From NCBI GenBank assembly GCA_013180625.2, contig SNVD02004677.1, positions 142,885 through 206,884 of the forward strand: a DNA stretch of 64,000 bases. Reading direction: 5' to 3'. The stretch comes from Boswellia sacra. Taxonomy: Eukaryota > Streptophyta > Magnoliopsida > Sapindales > Burseraceae. Shown here in pieces: positions 10,721 to 23,279 of the stretch. Both the position numbers and the translations under genes were made by a program. A model generated the notes under the pieces. The model was not told the DNA's origin. It worked only from the letters and a program-made list of their open reading frames with translations, and searched no databases. The stretch's first letter is position 1. Every line of letters starts with the position of its first letter.

Positions 10721-11845
10721 AAAATCATACCTTAAAGCTTCTCTGCCATTCTTTTCCATCCAAAAGATTCTACTCTTTTAGTTGGGAACTATAATCGTCT
10801 GCATACCTTCTCTGCCTTTATTCTTGAAAATGCTTAAAATAAGTCCTCTTTTGTTATATGCTTTTTGATCCACACCTTTATAAAATTTGAAGAAGTGTGT
10901 ATTAGAATGTTCATCAACCATTTCTGATGCAATATCTTTCAACCGTGCAACACAATCCTAGGCCAGCAATATTAAGAAGCTTTTAAATCTATCTCTCTCA
11001 TTGTACTTGTACTAGATTCTCTTTTATTCCCACAGTGAAAATCTTTTGTTCTATCCAAAATTCTTTCTAGTGACCCATCTCCTCAACTGTTTTAAGAGTT
11101 ATTTCCTGTTATTTATGAAGTTATTCGCGTTCATTAGTTACTGCAAAATGTCACTAAATGCAGGTTATCAGTAAGGTTTCCTTGTATGATAGGGATGCAT
11201 TCCCCTCTTTACATGGCCTTCAAGGAGATGCTACCAGCCAATGGTTTTATTCATGTGGTGTGAACTTGGCTAGGCCATCAAGAAATTATTTTCGAAGGAA
11301 CAATAAAATTCTAGTTCTTGATTGCGCATCACTTTTATTTTATTTTTAAGAAAAAGAAGGCTCTGAAGTTATATGTCAAGCCTGCTAGATGTTAATTGCT
11401 AAAGTTGGCAACTTACTTACAAGCTTAAACTTTTATATTAAATGGGTTTCTTAACATGGTATCCAAGTCAAGATGACCAATTGTTCTAGTGTTTAAATCA
11501 TCTCATTGCATTAATTAAAAAATTAATAAATAAATAAATTGGTCATATTTGGCCCACTGGTAAGACCACATGAGGCAAGTGAAGCCCTCTCCATGTTCTA
11601 GTTTTTGTGAGGCCTTTGCATGTGGGGGCCGCATTAGAAGTTAAATACTAAAGTTGGGACTGTACCTGCAAGCTTAAAATTTTAGGTCAAGTGATTTTAG
11701 AAAAAGCGTACAAGCAGCTAAGTTATTCAATCATTGAATGTGTTTTCATAATCAAAGTAGATAATAGATTTTGAAATTTGTGGATGGGCCATTTGAAATT
11801 CTTTGGGAGATGTGAAATCCTTACTTATTAAAACATGTTCTGCAG
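10721..11845. other. No confident gene; short open stretch at 11158-11349
   Basis: AT-rich sequence. A plus-strand open stretch at 11158-11349, starting just after a CAG that could be a splice acceptor, reads VSLYDRDAFPSLHGLQGDA. It has normal amino-acid composition, but I do not recognise it. It may be an unassigned exon of the gene whose C-terminal exons follow, or chance. Confidence 0.35.
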
Positions 11846-12809
11846 ATGGCATATCAGTCTCCCTTTTGGACACAGATGCATTATCTCATGGGAGTTCTTT
11901 CAACAAAAGCATTGAATCTGAAAGCACTATTTGCATGGACAAATATTTACTCTTTGAGAAATTTTGCCTTGCTGGATTATGTCAACTTGGCCTCAAACCT
12001 TTGGAGAACCTGAATCTTCATGAAATATGGGTTGAAGCTGAGCCTTTTGGTGTATGTTATTCTCATTTAATTTTGCATTTAGAATGTGTTATGAGATTGA
12101 TTGTGTTTTTTAGAGGAACTTTTTGGTTTATGCATCATACTGAACAAATTTAGCTAAATTTTGTTGGCATCTATTGGTAACTCTTGTTTTCTTGCTTTCA
12201 TTGTGTCATAGCTCTGGCATGTAACTATCTTATACAAGAATACACCATGAGTATTATAATTCCATTAAAATATCTCTTATAGGTTCCTGTATAGAAGGTC
12301 ATGTGTATATGTATTTTAGATTTCTGTCAATGCTGCTTGCCTAAAGTAACACCTTTGCATTAGTTTATGAAAACATATTCTATTGAAGATAATGTTACTA
12401 TTGTGTATGTTGAATATGAAAGGAATTTTTTGCTTGAGCATATGGATGTTGTAGAGGAAAAAAGAAAACGTGCATTTAGTTCCAAAGGAGCAAACTGGGC
12501 TGCCATTCATTTCTATGTTTAATATTTTAAGTCATAGCTGTGCTTTCTTATGGAAGCAGGAGCACAAATAGTCCTTGAATTTTGTATATGCAGGCTCATA
12601 TTGAGTGATTAACTTGTTATTTTCAGGATATTATAGGACCTTATTGGTCTCTTCGAGCTGCTTTGGGTCCTCTACTAGAAACTTTTATTCTTCTGGATAG
12701 ATTATTGTTTCTCCAGGAGCAAGGCAGCTCTCTAGAAGCAGTCATGTTACCGATATTTGATCCTGTATTATCTCCAAGGAATGTGGCCATAATTGCTAAA
12801 AAGAAATGA
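11846..12809 (+). CDS. METTL25/RRNAD1-type methyltransferase, C-terminal exons
   Basis: Two plus-strand exons join in frame. Exon one, 11846-12051, runs from a TTCTGCAG acceptor and encodes MDKYLLFEKFCLAGLCQLGL and LKPLENLNLHEIWVEAEPFG. It ends at a GTATGT donor at 12052. Exon two, 12627-12809, begins after TTTTCAG with DIIGPYWSLRAALGPLLE and ends FDPVLSPRNVAIIAKKK and a stop. The tail LLDRLLFLQEQG plus FDPVLSPRN is the conserved C-terminus of the METTL25/METTL25B (RRNAD1) family of AdoMet-dependent methyltransferases. The AdoMet-binding domain should lie upstream, but none was found before 11846, where only transposon debris is seen. Both exons are undamaged and splice phase is kept. Either this is the 3' end of a real gene with long, transposon-filled introns, or a gene fragment. 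Confidence 0.75.
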
Positions 12810-13094
12810 AAATGGACACAAATATGATAACTTAGCCGGAAGAATGGTAATGACCACGCCCTTTTCTCTTTCCGTAATTCAGTGCTGTGTCTATTCCATG
12901 CTCGTCTTTACTATTTCTAAACATACTTTTGAATTGATGATTGTCTACTGGATGCCACTAAACATATGTAAATTATCTGACAAGTCTTTTTCAGTTTCTT
13001 TAACTGTCTAACCAGGTCATTGTGAGTTCCTACGCATGACTTTCAAAAACGTGATTCAATTAGAAATTTCTCCGTAAGTAGTTGAGAGAAAAGT
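12810..13094. other. Probable 3' UTR/intergenic DNA
   Basis: Sequence after the METTL25-like stop codon. No further exon or repeat was recognised. Confidence 0.4.
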
Positions 13095-13830
13095 TAAATA
13101 TATAGTGTCATAGGTGTTGCAATAGAAATATAAATGGCCGAGATGAACAAAAAGAAAGAATGCAGAGAAAAATATATTCTTCATTGAAAATAATTACAGA
13201 AATATATACAACTCTCTGGAGAAGCTAAACAGAAAAATCTATAATTAGTCTAGGAAAGAATAAATACATATTTACATAATACACCTTTAGTAACACACTA
13301 AAGGAAAGAAAATCATAGACATAATAGCAAATCCTAATATCATTGACCGAAAATAATCAAAAATGTCAAATTATAAAAAACAGTCCAGCCAAGAATATCT
13401 CAACGCTCCCCCCAAAGTTGGTTCAAAGATATCGATCATTCCCAGCTTGCCTGGTGATGAACTCAAATTGTTGTCCATGTAACCCTTTTGTTAAAATATC
13501 AGCCGACTGTTGTTTGGTTTAGATAAAAGGCATACAAACTGCACTTCTTTCCAACTTCTCTTTAAGGAAATTACGAGCCACTTCTGTGTTTAGTTCAGTT
13601 ATGCTGCACTAGATTATTGGCAATACTGATGGCTGCTTTACTATCACTAAACAACTTCATAAGGCTCTCACAACCAACCCTTAGATTATTGGCAAAAACC
13701 ACACCCTCACTTGGATTTTGCCATCCTTTATCTAGGTTTTTTCCTATGTGAATGTGATATGTATGTCTTATCCTGTTAATTAATAGGCTTTGAATACTAT
13801 TTAATTGGTGGTTCATTGCAGTATATTATG
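13095..13830 (-). mobile_element. Ty1/copia 3' relic (RNase H end and LTR)
   Basis: The minus strand from 13816 reads MKLFSDSKAAISIANNLVQH, then after a stop TKQQSADILTKGLHGQQFEF, the conserved C-terminus of copia RNase H. A polypurine tract (ACTTTGGGGGGAGC, 13405-13418) follows. LTR-like DNA begins near 13404 with TGAGATATTCTTGGCTGGAC and includes a TTGTATATATTTC segment. Everything 5' of RNase H is gone. Confidence 0.75.
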
Positions 13831-15254
13831 TAGTTTATATACTTTCCTATTTTTGCAATTAAAACTTCCAGGTATATACATTAATTAATGAGAGCTCAAA
13901 ATTTATTTTTTACCGGTCTTCATTTTCTTAAAATTCCCAACCTTTTCATTACGTGGTAATACACACAGTTATTCAATTTATATTTTACTTTATGTAATTT
14001 TTTATAATGTCTTTAATTGTTTATGGGTTATTTTAAGTTACTAATGCTTTCTTTTGTCATTTTATTTTCATTTTACATTCACATTACAGAAATTAGTTAT
14101 ATTTGGTACTGATGTATATAGCAGTGTATTCATATATATAGTATATGAATCAGCTCAATTGTGGCTATGATTACTATGATTCACTAGAAGGCACTAAATT
14201 GTCATGACACTTGTAAAGTCATTACTTTTTTGGTATGTACATTACATTTTTAGAGTTTTGGGGTGAGTTATAAAGCATGCATTGGAATACAGGCTATGGA
14301 TAATGGTTTTGATATAATTATGTTATAAATTTTTCTTCGGCATTTGCTGTTTGCATAAATTTCTCCTAATGACAGAGCATCAGGATTGTGATATCACGAC
14401 ATATGTTGATCCAACTTAAATTTCTCCCTCTTTATTTTTTCTTCTCTACAGATTTTTGGCTGACTGGAGAGCACCAAATCCAATATTCCACTTCCTCGTA
14501 AAATTTCAAGGAGATTATATAGCCACTCTCCAGGATACATCCTTTCCATATCTCCCACAAGGCTATCCAAATTTTGGTTGGTATAACAAATAGCCTGGAC
14601 CTGGCCACCATTGTGGCTATCAAGTACAATCTAATCTTTAACAAATGCTATGTGATCTTGAATGACTTTGATTTGGCACATCTGTTGCCCACTGAAAGCT
14701 GACATTTCCTGTGTTTTGGTGGAATTTTTTATGCAATATACCATGAGAACAATAACTTTCATGCGTGATAAGATTTTAACTTTTTTCATAGAGTTGGTTT
14801 GTTAGCTGGTATTGAAACTGAAACTCCATGAGTGCACTAAATGCGTCAAGGATGTGTAATATAACAATTCTACGTAAAAGGTCATTGAATTGTTTTACTA
14901 AGAAATGTAATCTTACTTGATCATGAATCATATATCTATGAATAGAAATAAATTCTAATTTAATTGGGAATGATTCATTCACAAATCATATGTTAAAGAG
15001 TAAGAGAGAAGGAATCATCCTTAACTGCAACATCAAGCTTTATATCAAAAGTTGTTTTTGTTTTTGCCTAATTTCAAGTTTTATTCTATAATTAAAGGGA
15101 TTGTATTTGCATGTGTAATGTCTTAAATTTGATTATATTCCAAATTAAACTATTCGTTATGAAGTTCTGGGATGCTTTTCTTTGTATCCTCTTGTCCAAT
15201 ATGGTATGCTCGTAGAAAATCAATTTTCAGATGATTGTCATCATGAAAGATTAA
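13831..15254. other. Non-coding AT-rich stretch
   Basis: No gene, RNA or repeat with clear structure was recognised. A short minus-strand open stretch at 14432-14644 exists but has no family signature. Confidence 0.4.
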
Positions 15255-16605
15255 GGGCCCGTTTGTTTTGGGCTCTGAAGTCTGAATCTAAATAAGATTT
15301 AGCAGTCTAAAAATTTTGGTTAGTTTGTCTTGGGCTCTAATAACTTTATTTCAGACATTTATGTCTGAATATAAAAAGTGAAAAATTACCACTTTTTTTA
15401 ATGGAACACTAAATATATAAAAATACCATAATTACCCTTTTAAAAAATCAAAATAAATAATCATTTAAGCATTCAATTAATTTAATTTATTTAACAAAAT
15501 ATATTTTAAAATAATATTTGAAATTATATATTTAATAAAATTAGAATCTGCAGTAATGTTTTCGACCGATGACCATGGCTTCCACCGTCGGTGATGTTGC
15601 TTGTCAGAAAACATAATCTATACCAAAATAATCTTTGTTTGAAGCTCTATTCATTCATGTGACTAAAATCGGTGATTAGATTGTCTTTTTGCTAAAAAAA
15701 TTCAAAATCGTTTCGACGGCTAGGTAAATCTTAGATTTGTGTGGCTAAACACTTTGGTTATGTCAAATAATTCTTACCTATGTTGATAGATCGTCATTTG
15801 GCGATCATTTTGGTATGTGCGGTGTCGTCAAACACGCGACTGAAGGCGGCGTACATGGGCAGGCGGCGGTGTCACCAGTTCTCTAATTTTTTTTTTAAAA
15901 TTAATAAATAAAAAATATGATTTATTCACATAAATAGATGGATTTGATTTTATTACAATTAATTATCTATAGACTAATAATAGATTTCTATTTTTTATAA
16001 TAGGTAAGTTTATTATTATATTTAATGCATAATAGATTTTTTATGCTTTAATAAATAAATATAGTTTTGTAATACGAAGGTTCATAATTTATTATAATTG
16101 AAATTTTGATTTAATTTTGTTAATTATTTAATTTTTAAGATTGACACAACAATAATATTAATATCCTTTGTTTTTCATGATAAGGATAAAAATGTCAAAT
16201 TTAAATTAAATTGTTTACTTGGTACTTATTTTCAGTTAGGTAACAAGTTAAAAATAAATATTCTATTAAGTGACATAAATAAAAAAGAATTTTTATTTAA
16301 TTTTAGTAAATATTTATTTTTTAAAGATTTGTAAAAAATATAATGTTAAATATTTAAATGAAAAGGAATTTTAGTTTAATTTTCTTAACTATTTAATTTT
16401 TAAATATTGTAATAAATATAATATAAACACTGTACATTTCAACGAGGATAAAAAAGTCACATTAAAAGTAAAATATCCTCTTCCCACTTCTTTTAAGTGA
16501 TATCTAAAAGAGCAAACAAACATCCAATTAAGTAGTATAAATTAAGTCCTGAAAAGTGTTTAGATCTAAATATTATTAAGTGATTAAAACAAATACCATC
16601 TAAGT
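15255..16605. mobile_element. Putative hAT-like MITE
   Basis: The segment starts GGGCCCGTTTGTTTTGGGC, a common start of plant hAT-type MITEs. Its far end, read in reverse, is GGTATTTGTTTTAATCAC followed by a TTTAGATCTAAA segment similar to one near the start, so imperfect terminal inverted repeats can be aligned. The interior is very AT-rich apart from a GC-rich island at 15550-15870. Flanking octamers are too different to call a target duplication. No transposase is present. Confidence 0.5.
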
Positions 16606-16827
16606 TTTACTGACATTAAGTTTTCACTTTATGAATAATAAGGTTAGTAGATTTCATATGTTGTCTCATTTGTTTGAAATGGTTAGTGATCTTATGGATC
16701 AGAAGTGGAATTGCTTTATGGAATGAATGCATTTCACCATGGCTAGAGTATGATTCTCGAATTCTGGAATTTATTTGTCAATAGTAGGGGATGATTTTGA
16801 CCATGAAAAAAGATGAATAATTTTCAG

Positions 16828-16941
16828 GGCTGGAAATACAAACACGTCTACGGCAGGTATGAACTCCCCTTTTGGCTTCCGTTCCGCCAAGTGGACTTGA
16901 CTAGATTAATGCCAGAAATTTTTCAATTCGATGTTTGCTAA
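16828..16941 (+). CDS. Orphan terminal-exon candidate
   Basis: After a good acceptor (AATTTTCAG, ending 16827) an open stretch of 37 codons runs to a TAA stop. It includes WKYKHVYGRYELPFWLPFRQ and VDLTRLMPEIFQFDVC, whose composition is protein-like and unlike the surrounding AT-rich DNA. I do not recognise the family. It could be the last exon of a gene whose other exons lie in an unrecognised part of 12800-16800, or a gene fragment left by a transposon. Confidence 0.35.
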   Translation, partial: GWKYKHVYGRYELPFWLPFRQVDLTRLMPEIFQFDVC

Positions 16942-17925
16942 AACTATTCGAAACCTCCAAAAGTTCCTGGATTAATGATTGTTTGTCGTTGGTAAGAAAT
17001 CGCTGTTAGTAATGCAAGCCGGAATGAGAATGACGCAATTAAGCTTTCCTATTGTTCATTACCCACTTATCTTGTGTTTGACCCGCTCACACAATTCTAT
17101 TTTACTCGGAGATAATAATACTAAAAATCGAAAAGTAAATGCGATATGTGGATTACCAAAGTATTAATTAATTTGTCAGCTTAAGATTATTCTATTTTTA
17201 TTTTTTGTAGATTGACTAAGATATTACAAGTTGAGCTTCTTTATTATTCCATTACAAAAAGATTCTTTGGAGCAATTCTGTGGCTGTCGTACATGATCTT
17301 CGGATATTCACATTCTGATCAAAAGTTCAAATTGAATTGAGCTAAGTGCTATTTTTATTAGTTACTTAAACAAGTGGTGATCCAAATACTAGCGACACGT
17401 GTTGTTGTTGAACCAATTGATGTTGATGTTGACCATCAGTTTCAGTTTAGACCATTCTTGTTTTTTCTATAAATGAACTTAATTTCTTTTAAAAAAGAGC
17501 TATTGCTATCATATAGAAAGAGAATCCATTCAAATTTGTCCACGTAGATAGTTGAAAACAACAAAAACAAAAACATCCCATTATTGGTTATATATGAAGA
17601 TATGTACACACTCGCTCTCATATCCTATTTGTTTAGAAAGTTAATCATATCTGTTCTGTTCGATACAATATATTGAAAGTTATTTGTTGACCATTCGCAT
17701 TTAGCAAACGAAACAATAAGATAAGAAACAAGGTTTTTCGGACACTTCACTTTCATTTAATATCATTATTTGAATTATTGTGAGCCTTAGCTAGTTAATT
17801 TGTTATGAAGGACTTGAATTTTGACCAATTCGTTAATAAAAGCAGTGAATTACTTGATTAGGATTATATTCAATCGTTTTCTTACCACACATTAAGTACT
17901 TGGAGGTTGTATTATCTTTCAATTA
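16942..17925. other. No gene seen
   Basis: AT-rich DNA. A 62-codon open stretch at 16979-17167 looks like chance. Nothing else was recognised. Confidence 0.4.
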
Positions 17926-18055
17926 GGGTCTACTTGGGATTGCGATGCCGTGAGAAATTGCTGTAGAAAAGTGTTGTAAGAAAAATCAGTTGTTAGCTGT
18001 ACTATCTTAACAAGTTGCAGGTGTTTGGTAAATTAACTTTCCAAAATTGTTGTGT

Positions 18056-18060
18056 TGTCC
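18056..18060. repeat. Target-site duplication TGTCC (left)
   Basis: TGTCC precedes the left LTR and is repeated exactly at 24116-24120 after the right LTR, as left by a copia integrase. Confidence 0.92.
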
Positions 18061-18326
18061 TGAAGAAATTTTGGAAAGAAAGGTTTTTCTACAGTTTTTC
18101 TATCTTGAATAAAGAAGAGAATTACAATATATACCGGAGAGACATCTAGCAAATCTGCCATGATCCTAATACAAAAAGGATTCTAAAATCTATGAAACTC
18201 TAGGAAACACAATCATAGTTACTCTAGGAAACAAAATCTAATTAAGAGATAATGGATATTCTCAAAATAAAAACTTGACTAAAAACCTTCTTAGAAATTA
18301 GGAAAATAATCGACCGTATTTCCACA
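18061..18326 (-). repeat. Copia 3' LTR, 266 bp
   Basis: On the minus strand it begins TGTGGAAATACGG and ends AATTTCTTCA, with TG...CA termini. It aligns along its whole length with 23850-24115 and has the same length, differing by scattered substitutions. Confidence 0.92.
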
Positions 18327-18336
18327 CTTCCCCTCA
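18327..18336 (-). other. Polypurine tract of the copia element
   Basis: The minus strand reads TTGAGGGGAAG directly before the 3' LTR. Confidence 0.85.
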
Positions 18337-18339
18337 ATT

Positions 18340-19378
18340 TCGGTTGTAGATATTGATCATGTCCAACTAGGAACTTAAGTCTTTAAATGTTTGTCCTAGG
18401 AAGACCTTCAGTAAGAACGTCTGTTGTTCGAAGATTGGTAGGTGTATAGACAAGCTAAATTGTTCCCTTTTCTATCATTTGTTTGATGAAATGGCGATCA
18501 ATTTCCACATGTTCTATCATGATGAACTAGGTTCTTTGCAATGCTTATGGCAGGCTGATTATCACAGAACATCTTCATAGACTACTCAATAGGAATTTTT
18601 AGCTCACATAGTAACCTTCTTAGCCACATTCCTTCGCATGTGCCACGGGCAATGGCACTAAGCTCAACTTTTGCACTGCTTCTAGCACCAACAGATTGCT
18701 TTTGACTTCACCAAGTAGTTAAATTTCCCCATACATAGGTACAATACCCTAAAAATAATCTTCGATTTGTTGGTGAACTAGCCCAATCTGGATCTGAGTA
18801 AAGCTGAATGCCCCTATTTGAAGTCTTTTTGAAAAATAGCCCTTTGCCAAGTGTCGTCTTGAGATATCATAGAATCCCGTACATTGCATCCATGTGTTCT
18901 TCTGTTGGATTAGTCACGAATTGCCTCACCACACTAACAAAAAAACCAATGTCTGGTCATGTGTGTGAAAGTTATACTAGCTTTCCCACATTCAGGAATG
19001 CATCCTTGACATCTAACTGATGAAGAGGTCACTCTAAGTTGGCTGCCAATGAAAATAAAACACAAATTGTTTTGAGTTTAGCAACTGGAGTAAAAGTCTC
19101 TTGGTAATCAATTCCATAGGTCTGAGTAAATCCCTTTGCAACTAGTCGCGTTTTAGACCTATCCACACTTCCATCTACCTTATGTTTTATAGTGAAGATC
19201 CATTTACATCCCACAGGATTCTTTCCTCTAGGTAACTCTGAGATCTCCCATGTTCCATTTTTCTCCAATGACTGAATCTCTTCCCAGATAGCAATCCTCC
19301 ATTCAGGCACTTTAGAAGCTTCTTGTATGTTTTTTAGACTCTGAAGTGATCAAGTTTTGTAAAAAAAGCTTGAAAACT
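18340..19378 (-). pseudogene. Copia RT/RNase H with RT core deleted
   Basis: After the foreign block the copia frame resumes with KLDHF and NIQEASKVPEWRIAIWEEIQ, then NPVGCKWIFTIKHKVDGSVD and YQETFTPVAKLKTI (19310-19029). It reaches QLDVKDAFLN near 18990 and jumps at once to VGKLV and LSHT, the stretch that normally follows the YVDD half of the domain. The catalytic YVDD region has therefore been deleted. RNase H relics (ARSSAKVELSAIARGTCEG, MKMFCDNQPAISIAKNLVHH) run to about 18440. Confidence 0.85.
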
Positions 19379-19379
19379 A

Positions 19380-21055
19380 GGTGAAAATCCTCATGTGGAT
19401 AGGGTTTCCATCCGGCCAGAATTGAGGCGACCTTGGCACTATTTTTCTAAGTTCTGTGAAAAGACTTGGAGGGTCATTAGACCCAACCATAGATGCAGGG
19501 TCCGGAGAAATAAAATGGAGTCGTCACAAAAAAAAGTCAGTGACGACAATCGATCCCTTATTTCTAGACGTAACTATCAATCACCCATTTAGAGCTGGGT
19601 TTGAAAAGTTAAGTAAAGACTTTTAATCTGCTCGTACAAAGTCCGACCTCCATAGTGTTTCTGGGTTGAGACTTTCAATTTCATTAATGCTATCCATATT
19701 GATCCTAGGTTAATTTTACACACAGCCATATTTTATCTTTTAAATTAAAAATGGATGAGACAGTTTATAAACATCCATGGAAAGAGGGAGGAGAATAGAG
19801 TTACATTTGCCTTTCAGACATTGGGGTTTTGGGGATGAGGTTACAACAATTGTCCAAATATTGTGTAAAAGTAAATGATAGATTGTATAGTGGGAGTCAT
19901 TAGAGAATGAAGATACCACTTCATAGTCCATGCAGATAATAAGAGGAAGATGATTAACAAAAAGAATTAATCTACTTTTGCCACACATCATAAAACTTGA
20001 GAATGGACATTTCATAAAAGAAAAGGGAAAAATTCCATGTTCTGGCCACAAATGGGCGTGCGTCTGCTCTTGGAAGAGACGTGCACCTCGCTTCTAGTAG
20101 ATCGAGAACAGGTGCACACCTGTTCATGGCCATAATCAGTTTTTCTTACACGGTTGACAACATTCTCTTGAAATTTAACTAAGCAAAACTCCTAGAACAT
20201 GATTTCTAACAGAGGACATAAGCCAAATGTATCACATAATACTGTAATTAATCATTCATCATTCTAATTCTTAGACATTCATGCATAATCAAGACTCCTA
20301 ATATGGCACAATTATAATTGCTAAACGTGCATTTTTGATTTAAACATGCATTACTTAATTAGAACTTAACTAATCCTAATCTAATCATGCTTGACTTAAC
20401 TAACAAGCTAGCTAATTAACTAACTACCAAACGAATTAACTAACTTAACTAAGCAATTAATAAGCTAATTAATTACTAACCAAACATGCTAATAAAAGCA
20501 ATTAAAGAAATTAAAGAAAACATTACTCCTAAAACATGCTTCTAAACATGGCAACAAACCTAAACATGCTACTAACAAAATATTAAGAAAACTAAGAAAA
20601 GAATTAAGGAACTAGGCCCATAATTCTATATCGTTTTCAAGGGTAATTACGTCACTCTAAAGCTTGAACTTGAAGAAAACTAGATTGCCTGTGATTTTTA
20701 AAGAAAACCTTGAGTAAGACAAAGTGTTTAGGAATTAATTTTGAGTAAGCTCCAACTAATTCCTTGTACGTCTTCCATGCCTTTCACCTTAGGATTATGA
20801 ATGCTTATATAGATGCACTATAGCAATGCAAATATCATAGTTTTTCAACGTGGGATCTGTGAATATGCATGCGCCTACTCGCCATATAGGCACACGCCAA
20901 CCTTGCTCATTCTGGCATCTATTTAGTTGACTTGTTTTTGCACTGGTTTTTGGGTGTTTTCTATTTTTTGGACTTTTTCTTTGGAAAGTTCATAAGCTTT
21001 GTTTGAGAGGAAACACCGTTGATGAAGGCACCATGTCTCATCATTGGACCTCAAA
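19380..21055 (-). mobile_element. Foreign LTR-like block nested in the copia element
   Basis: About 1.7 kb with no copia homology lies between two parts of the copia pol that were once adjacent. At 19518-19527 the minus strand reads TGACGACTCC, resembling the tRNA-Arg-type primer site TGGCGACTCC of Tat/Ogre gypsy elements. Sequence to its right (19530 to about 21050) would then be a 5' LTR in minus orientation and 19380-19517 the start of its leader. No clean target duplication or second LTR was found, so a truncated Tat-like insertion is a tentative reading. Confidence 0.45.
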
Positions 21056-21620
21056 TCATTAGCAAAGATTTAAATGTTACATCTCTATAAGAAACAAAAT
21101 TATAAATTGGATCATTTGTACAAGATTTGACTCATTTCCTTAAGGCAATGGGTATATCAAGATCATTGTTAGGGCACTGATTTTGCACAGGCTCAAAACG
21201 AGTGTTACCTAGAGGAATTTCACTAGGTATTGGACTCGATTCAAACTCCAAGTCTTTCTTGAGAGGTGTCCATAGCTCTACTCCTTTTTGAGTCTTCTTC
21301 TTTTTCTTGGAATAAACATTTAAATCATTTTTGGTAGTAGGTTATGAGGACTCATATGAATGGGATAGAAGACTTGGGAATGAGAATGAATTAGCTCATA
21401 TTGAATAGAAACATGCTCGGATTGAAGTGGTACATATTGGGGAGTAGTGGATGATGAATCAATAGTTGAATCAATTGTTTCAATCTCCCAAAAATAGTAT
21501 TGTTGCATAGTATTCTCCTGTTGAATATCAGATTTGGGAAAGTAAGGTTGATGCTCAAAGAAAGTCACATCCATGGAGATGTAGAATTTGTGTGATAGGA
21601 GAGAAGCAATTATATCCTTT
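21056..21620 (-). pseudogene. Copia integrase-RT linker
   Basis: The frame 21574-21320 begins MDVTFFEHQPYF, the variable tail between copia integrase and RT. It continues toward 21060 as DLDIPIALRK and NDPIYNFVSYRDVTF, matching the linker that usually precedes the RT. Here it stops abruptly where foreign sequence begins. Confidence 0.75.
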
Positions 21621-21799
21621 CTGATATGGAGAACACTTTAAAAAGATACATTTGATTGACCTTCAATCTAGTTTGATTCATTTTTGTTGGTGGACATGGA
21701 CAAAGGCAGAGCATCCAAAAACTCTAGTAGGGATAGTGGACATAACTTGTGTGCTAGGATAGGAATTGTATGCGACTATCGATCAGATAAGCTATTGTA

Positions 21800-22980
21800 A
21801 GAACTGTCTCACCCTAAGACCATTTTGGAACATGTGTAGAGAACATCACTGATCGAGCAACTTCTAGTAGGTGTTTATTTTTCCTTTATGCAACTCCATT
21901 CGGTTGTGGAGTGTCAAAATAGGAACTTTGGTGAAATATACCTTCACTTAGTAAATAGTTACCCAGAACTAAACTAAAGTATTCTTTAGAATTGTTTGTT
22001 TTCAACACTTGGATTTTGGTTTGAAACTGGGTTTGTATCATTTTATTGAAATTTTTAAAAATTTGACACACTACAAATTTTTCTTTCATGAGAAAGATCT
22101 AAGAAAGTCTAGTGTGGTCATCAATAAAGGACAGAAACCATTTGGCGCCAGTAATATTATGTACCCAAAAGGGACCCAAAACATCACTATGAATTATTAA
22201 GAAGGGAGAAATGATATATATGGTTGACTTAGAAAAGAAATGCGATCATGCTTGGATAATTGACAAATTGCACAATTGAAAAACTTAGAACTTTTATTAT
22301 TGAATAATGATGGAATAAGTTTTTCAAGGTACATAAAAACTAGGATGTCCTCATCGATAGTGCCACAACATAACCTCACTATCACTATTGACAATGCTAA
22401 CTAAAATAGAATGCTTGTTAGGCTGATTTGTTAGGAATCACATACTGCCGTTTAAGTTTGCTTCCTAGGATAATAAGAGACTTCGAGAAGATAAAGCCTA
22501 TAGCACTTTTTAGCACTGACAATCCTCCTCCTCAAATCCAATTCCTAAAATTCACAACAATTAAGCCAAAATTTAGCAATACAGTTCATTTCTTGAGTGA
22601 TTCTACTAATTGAAAGTAAGTTGCAATCCAGATTAGGAACCAGCATAATAGATTTAAGAGTCAGATCCTCTAATATTATCATTGAACCTATACCAACAAC
22701 CTTAGAAAGAGATCCATCAGCAATTCGAACATAAAAATTCTCATTACATGGATAGAACTCATGGAAAATAGAGGAATCTCTAGTCATATGGTCTGATGTG
22801 CGTGAGTCAACAATCTGATGACTTACTTTTTCTTGTTTTGCTTTCAAGGCTATTAGAAAATTACATTTATAAGCTAGAGATCCTGTTCCAATAATGGAAG
22901 ATGCAAAAATTTGATGTTCCTGGTTCAATAACTTTTGCAAAACTTTCATTTGTTCCTTGCTGAATGGATTAGACTTAGTT
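21800..22980 (-). pseudogene. Copia protease and integrase
   Basis: The frame 22949-22545 carries the copia protease region, where the active site normally reading DSGATDHM reads DSRTSDHM, so the essential Gly is Arg. GIGSMIILEDLTLKSIMLVP and LDCNLLSISRITQE follow. The pre-integrase zinc region is at 22394-22200 (FNCAICQLSKHDR) and part of the integrase core at 22089-21800 (VLKTNNSKEYFS, then QSSYFDTPQPNGVA, normally CPQTPQQNGVAERK-like). Several stops and frameshifts make it non-functional. Confidence 0.82.
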
Positions 22981-23279
22981 GGTGCTGAACTTTCATCTCT
23001 GAAGCATTATTTCCATGACTTTCTCTATTATTCGAAGGACGAGTGGGTTTCTAATCTGTGGTTTGCCATGAATCTTCTAGCAAGTCTCTTTGGTGTTGCC
23101 AGGCTTTAAACAATATTCACACCATAGCCTTCCTTTTCTTGGTCAATTGTCATTGATTTTAAATTGTCCTCCTCAAGTAGCAAGGGCAAAACCATTTCAT
23201 CAAGATTATGATTAAGGCCCATTAGGAATTTAAAAACTCTTTTCTTTTCAACAATCTTCTTGTACTTGATTCCATCTCC

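Noticed and set aside
14432..14644. Minus-strand 70-codon frame, with another open frame reading LDSHNGGQVQAICYTNQNLD
   Set aside because: Looks partly protein-like, but I found no family motif or splice context on either reading.
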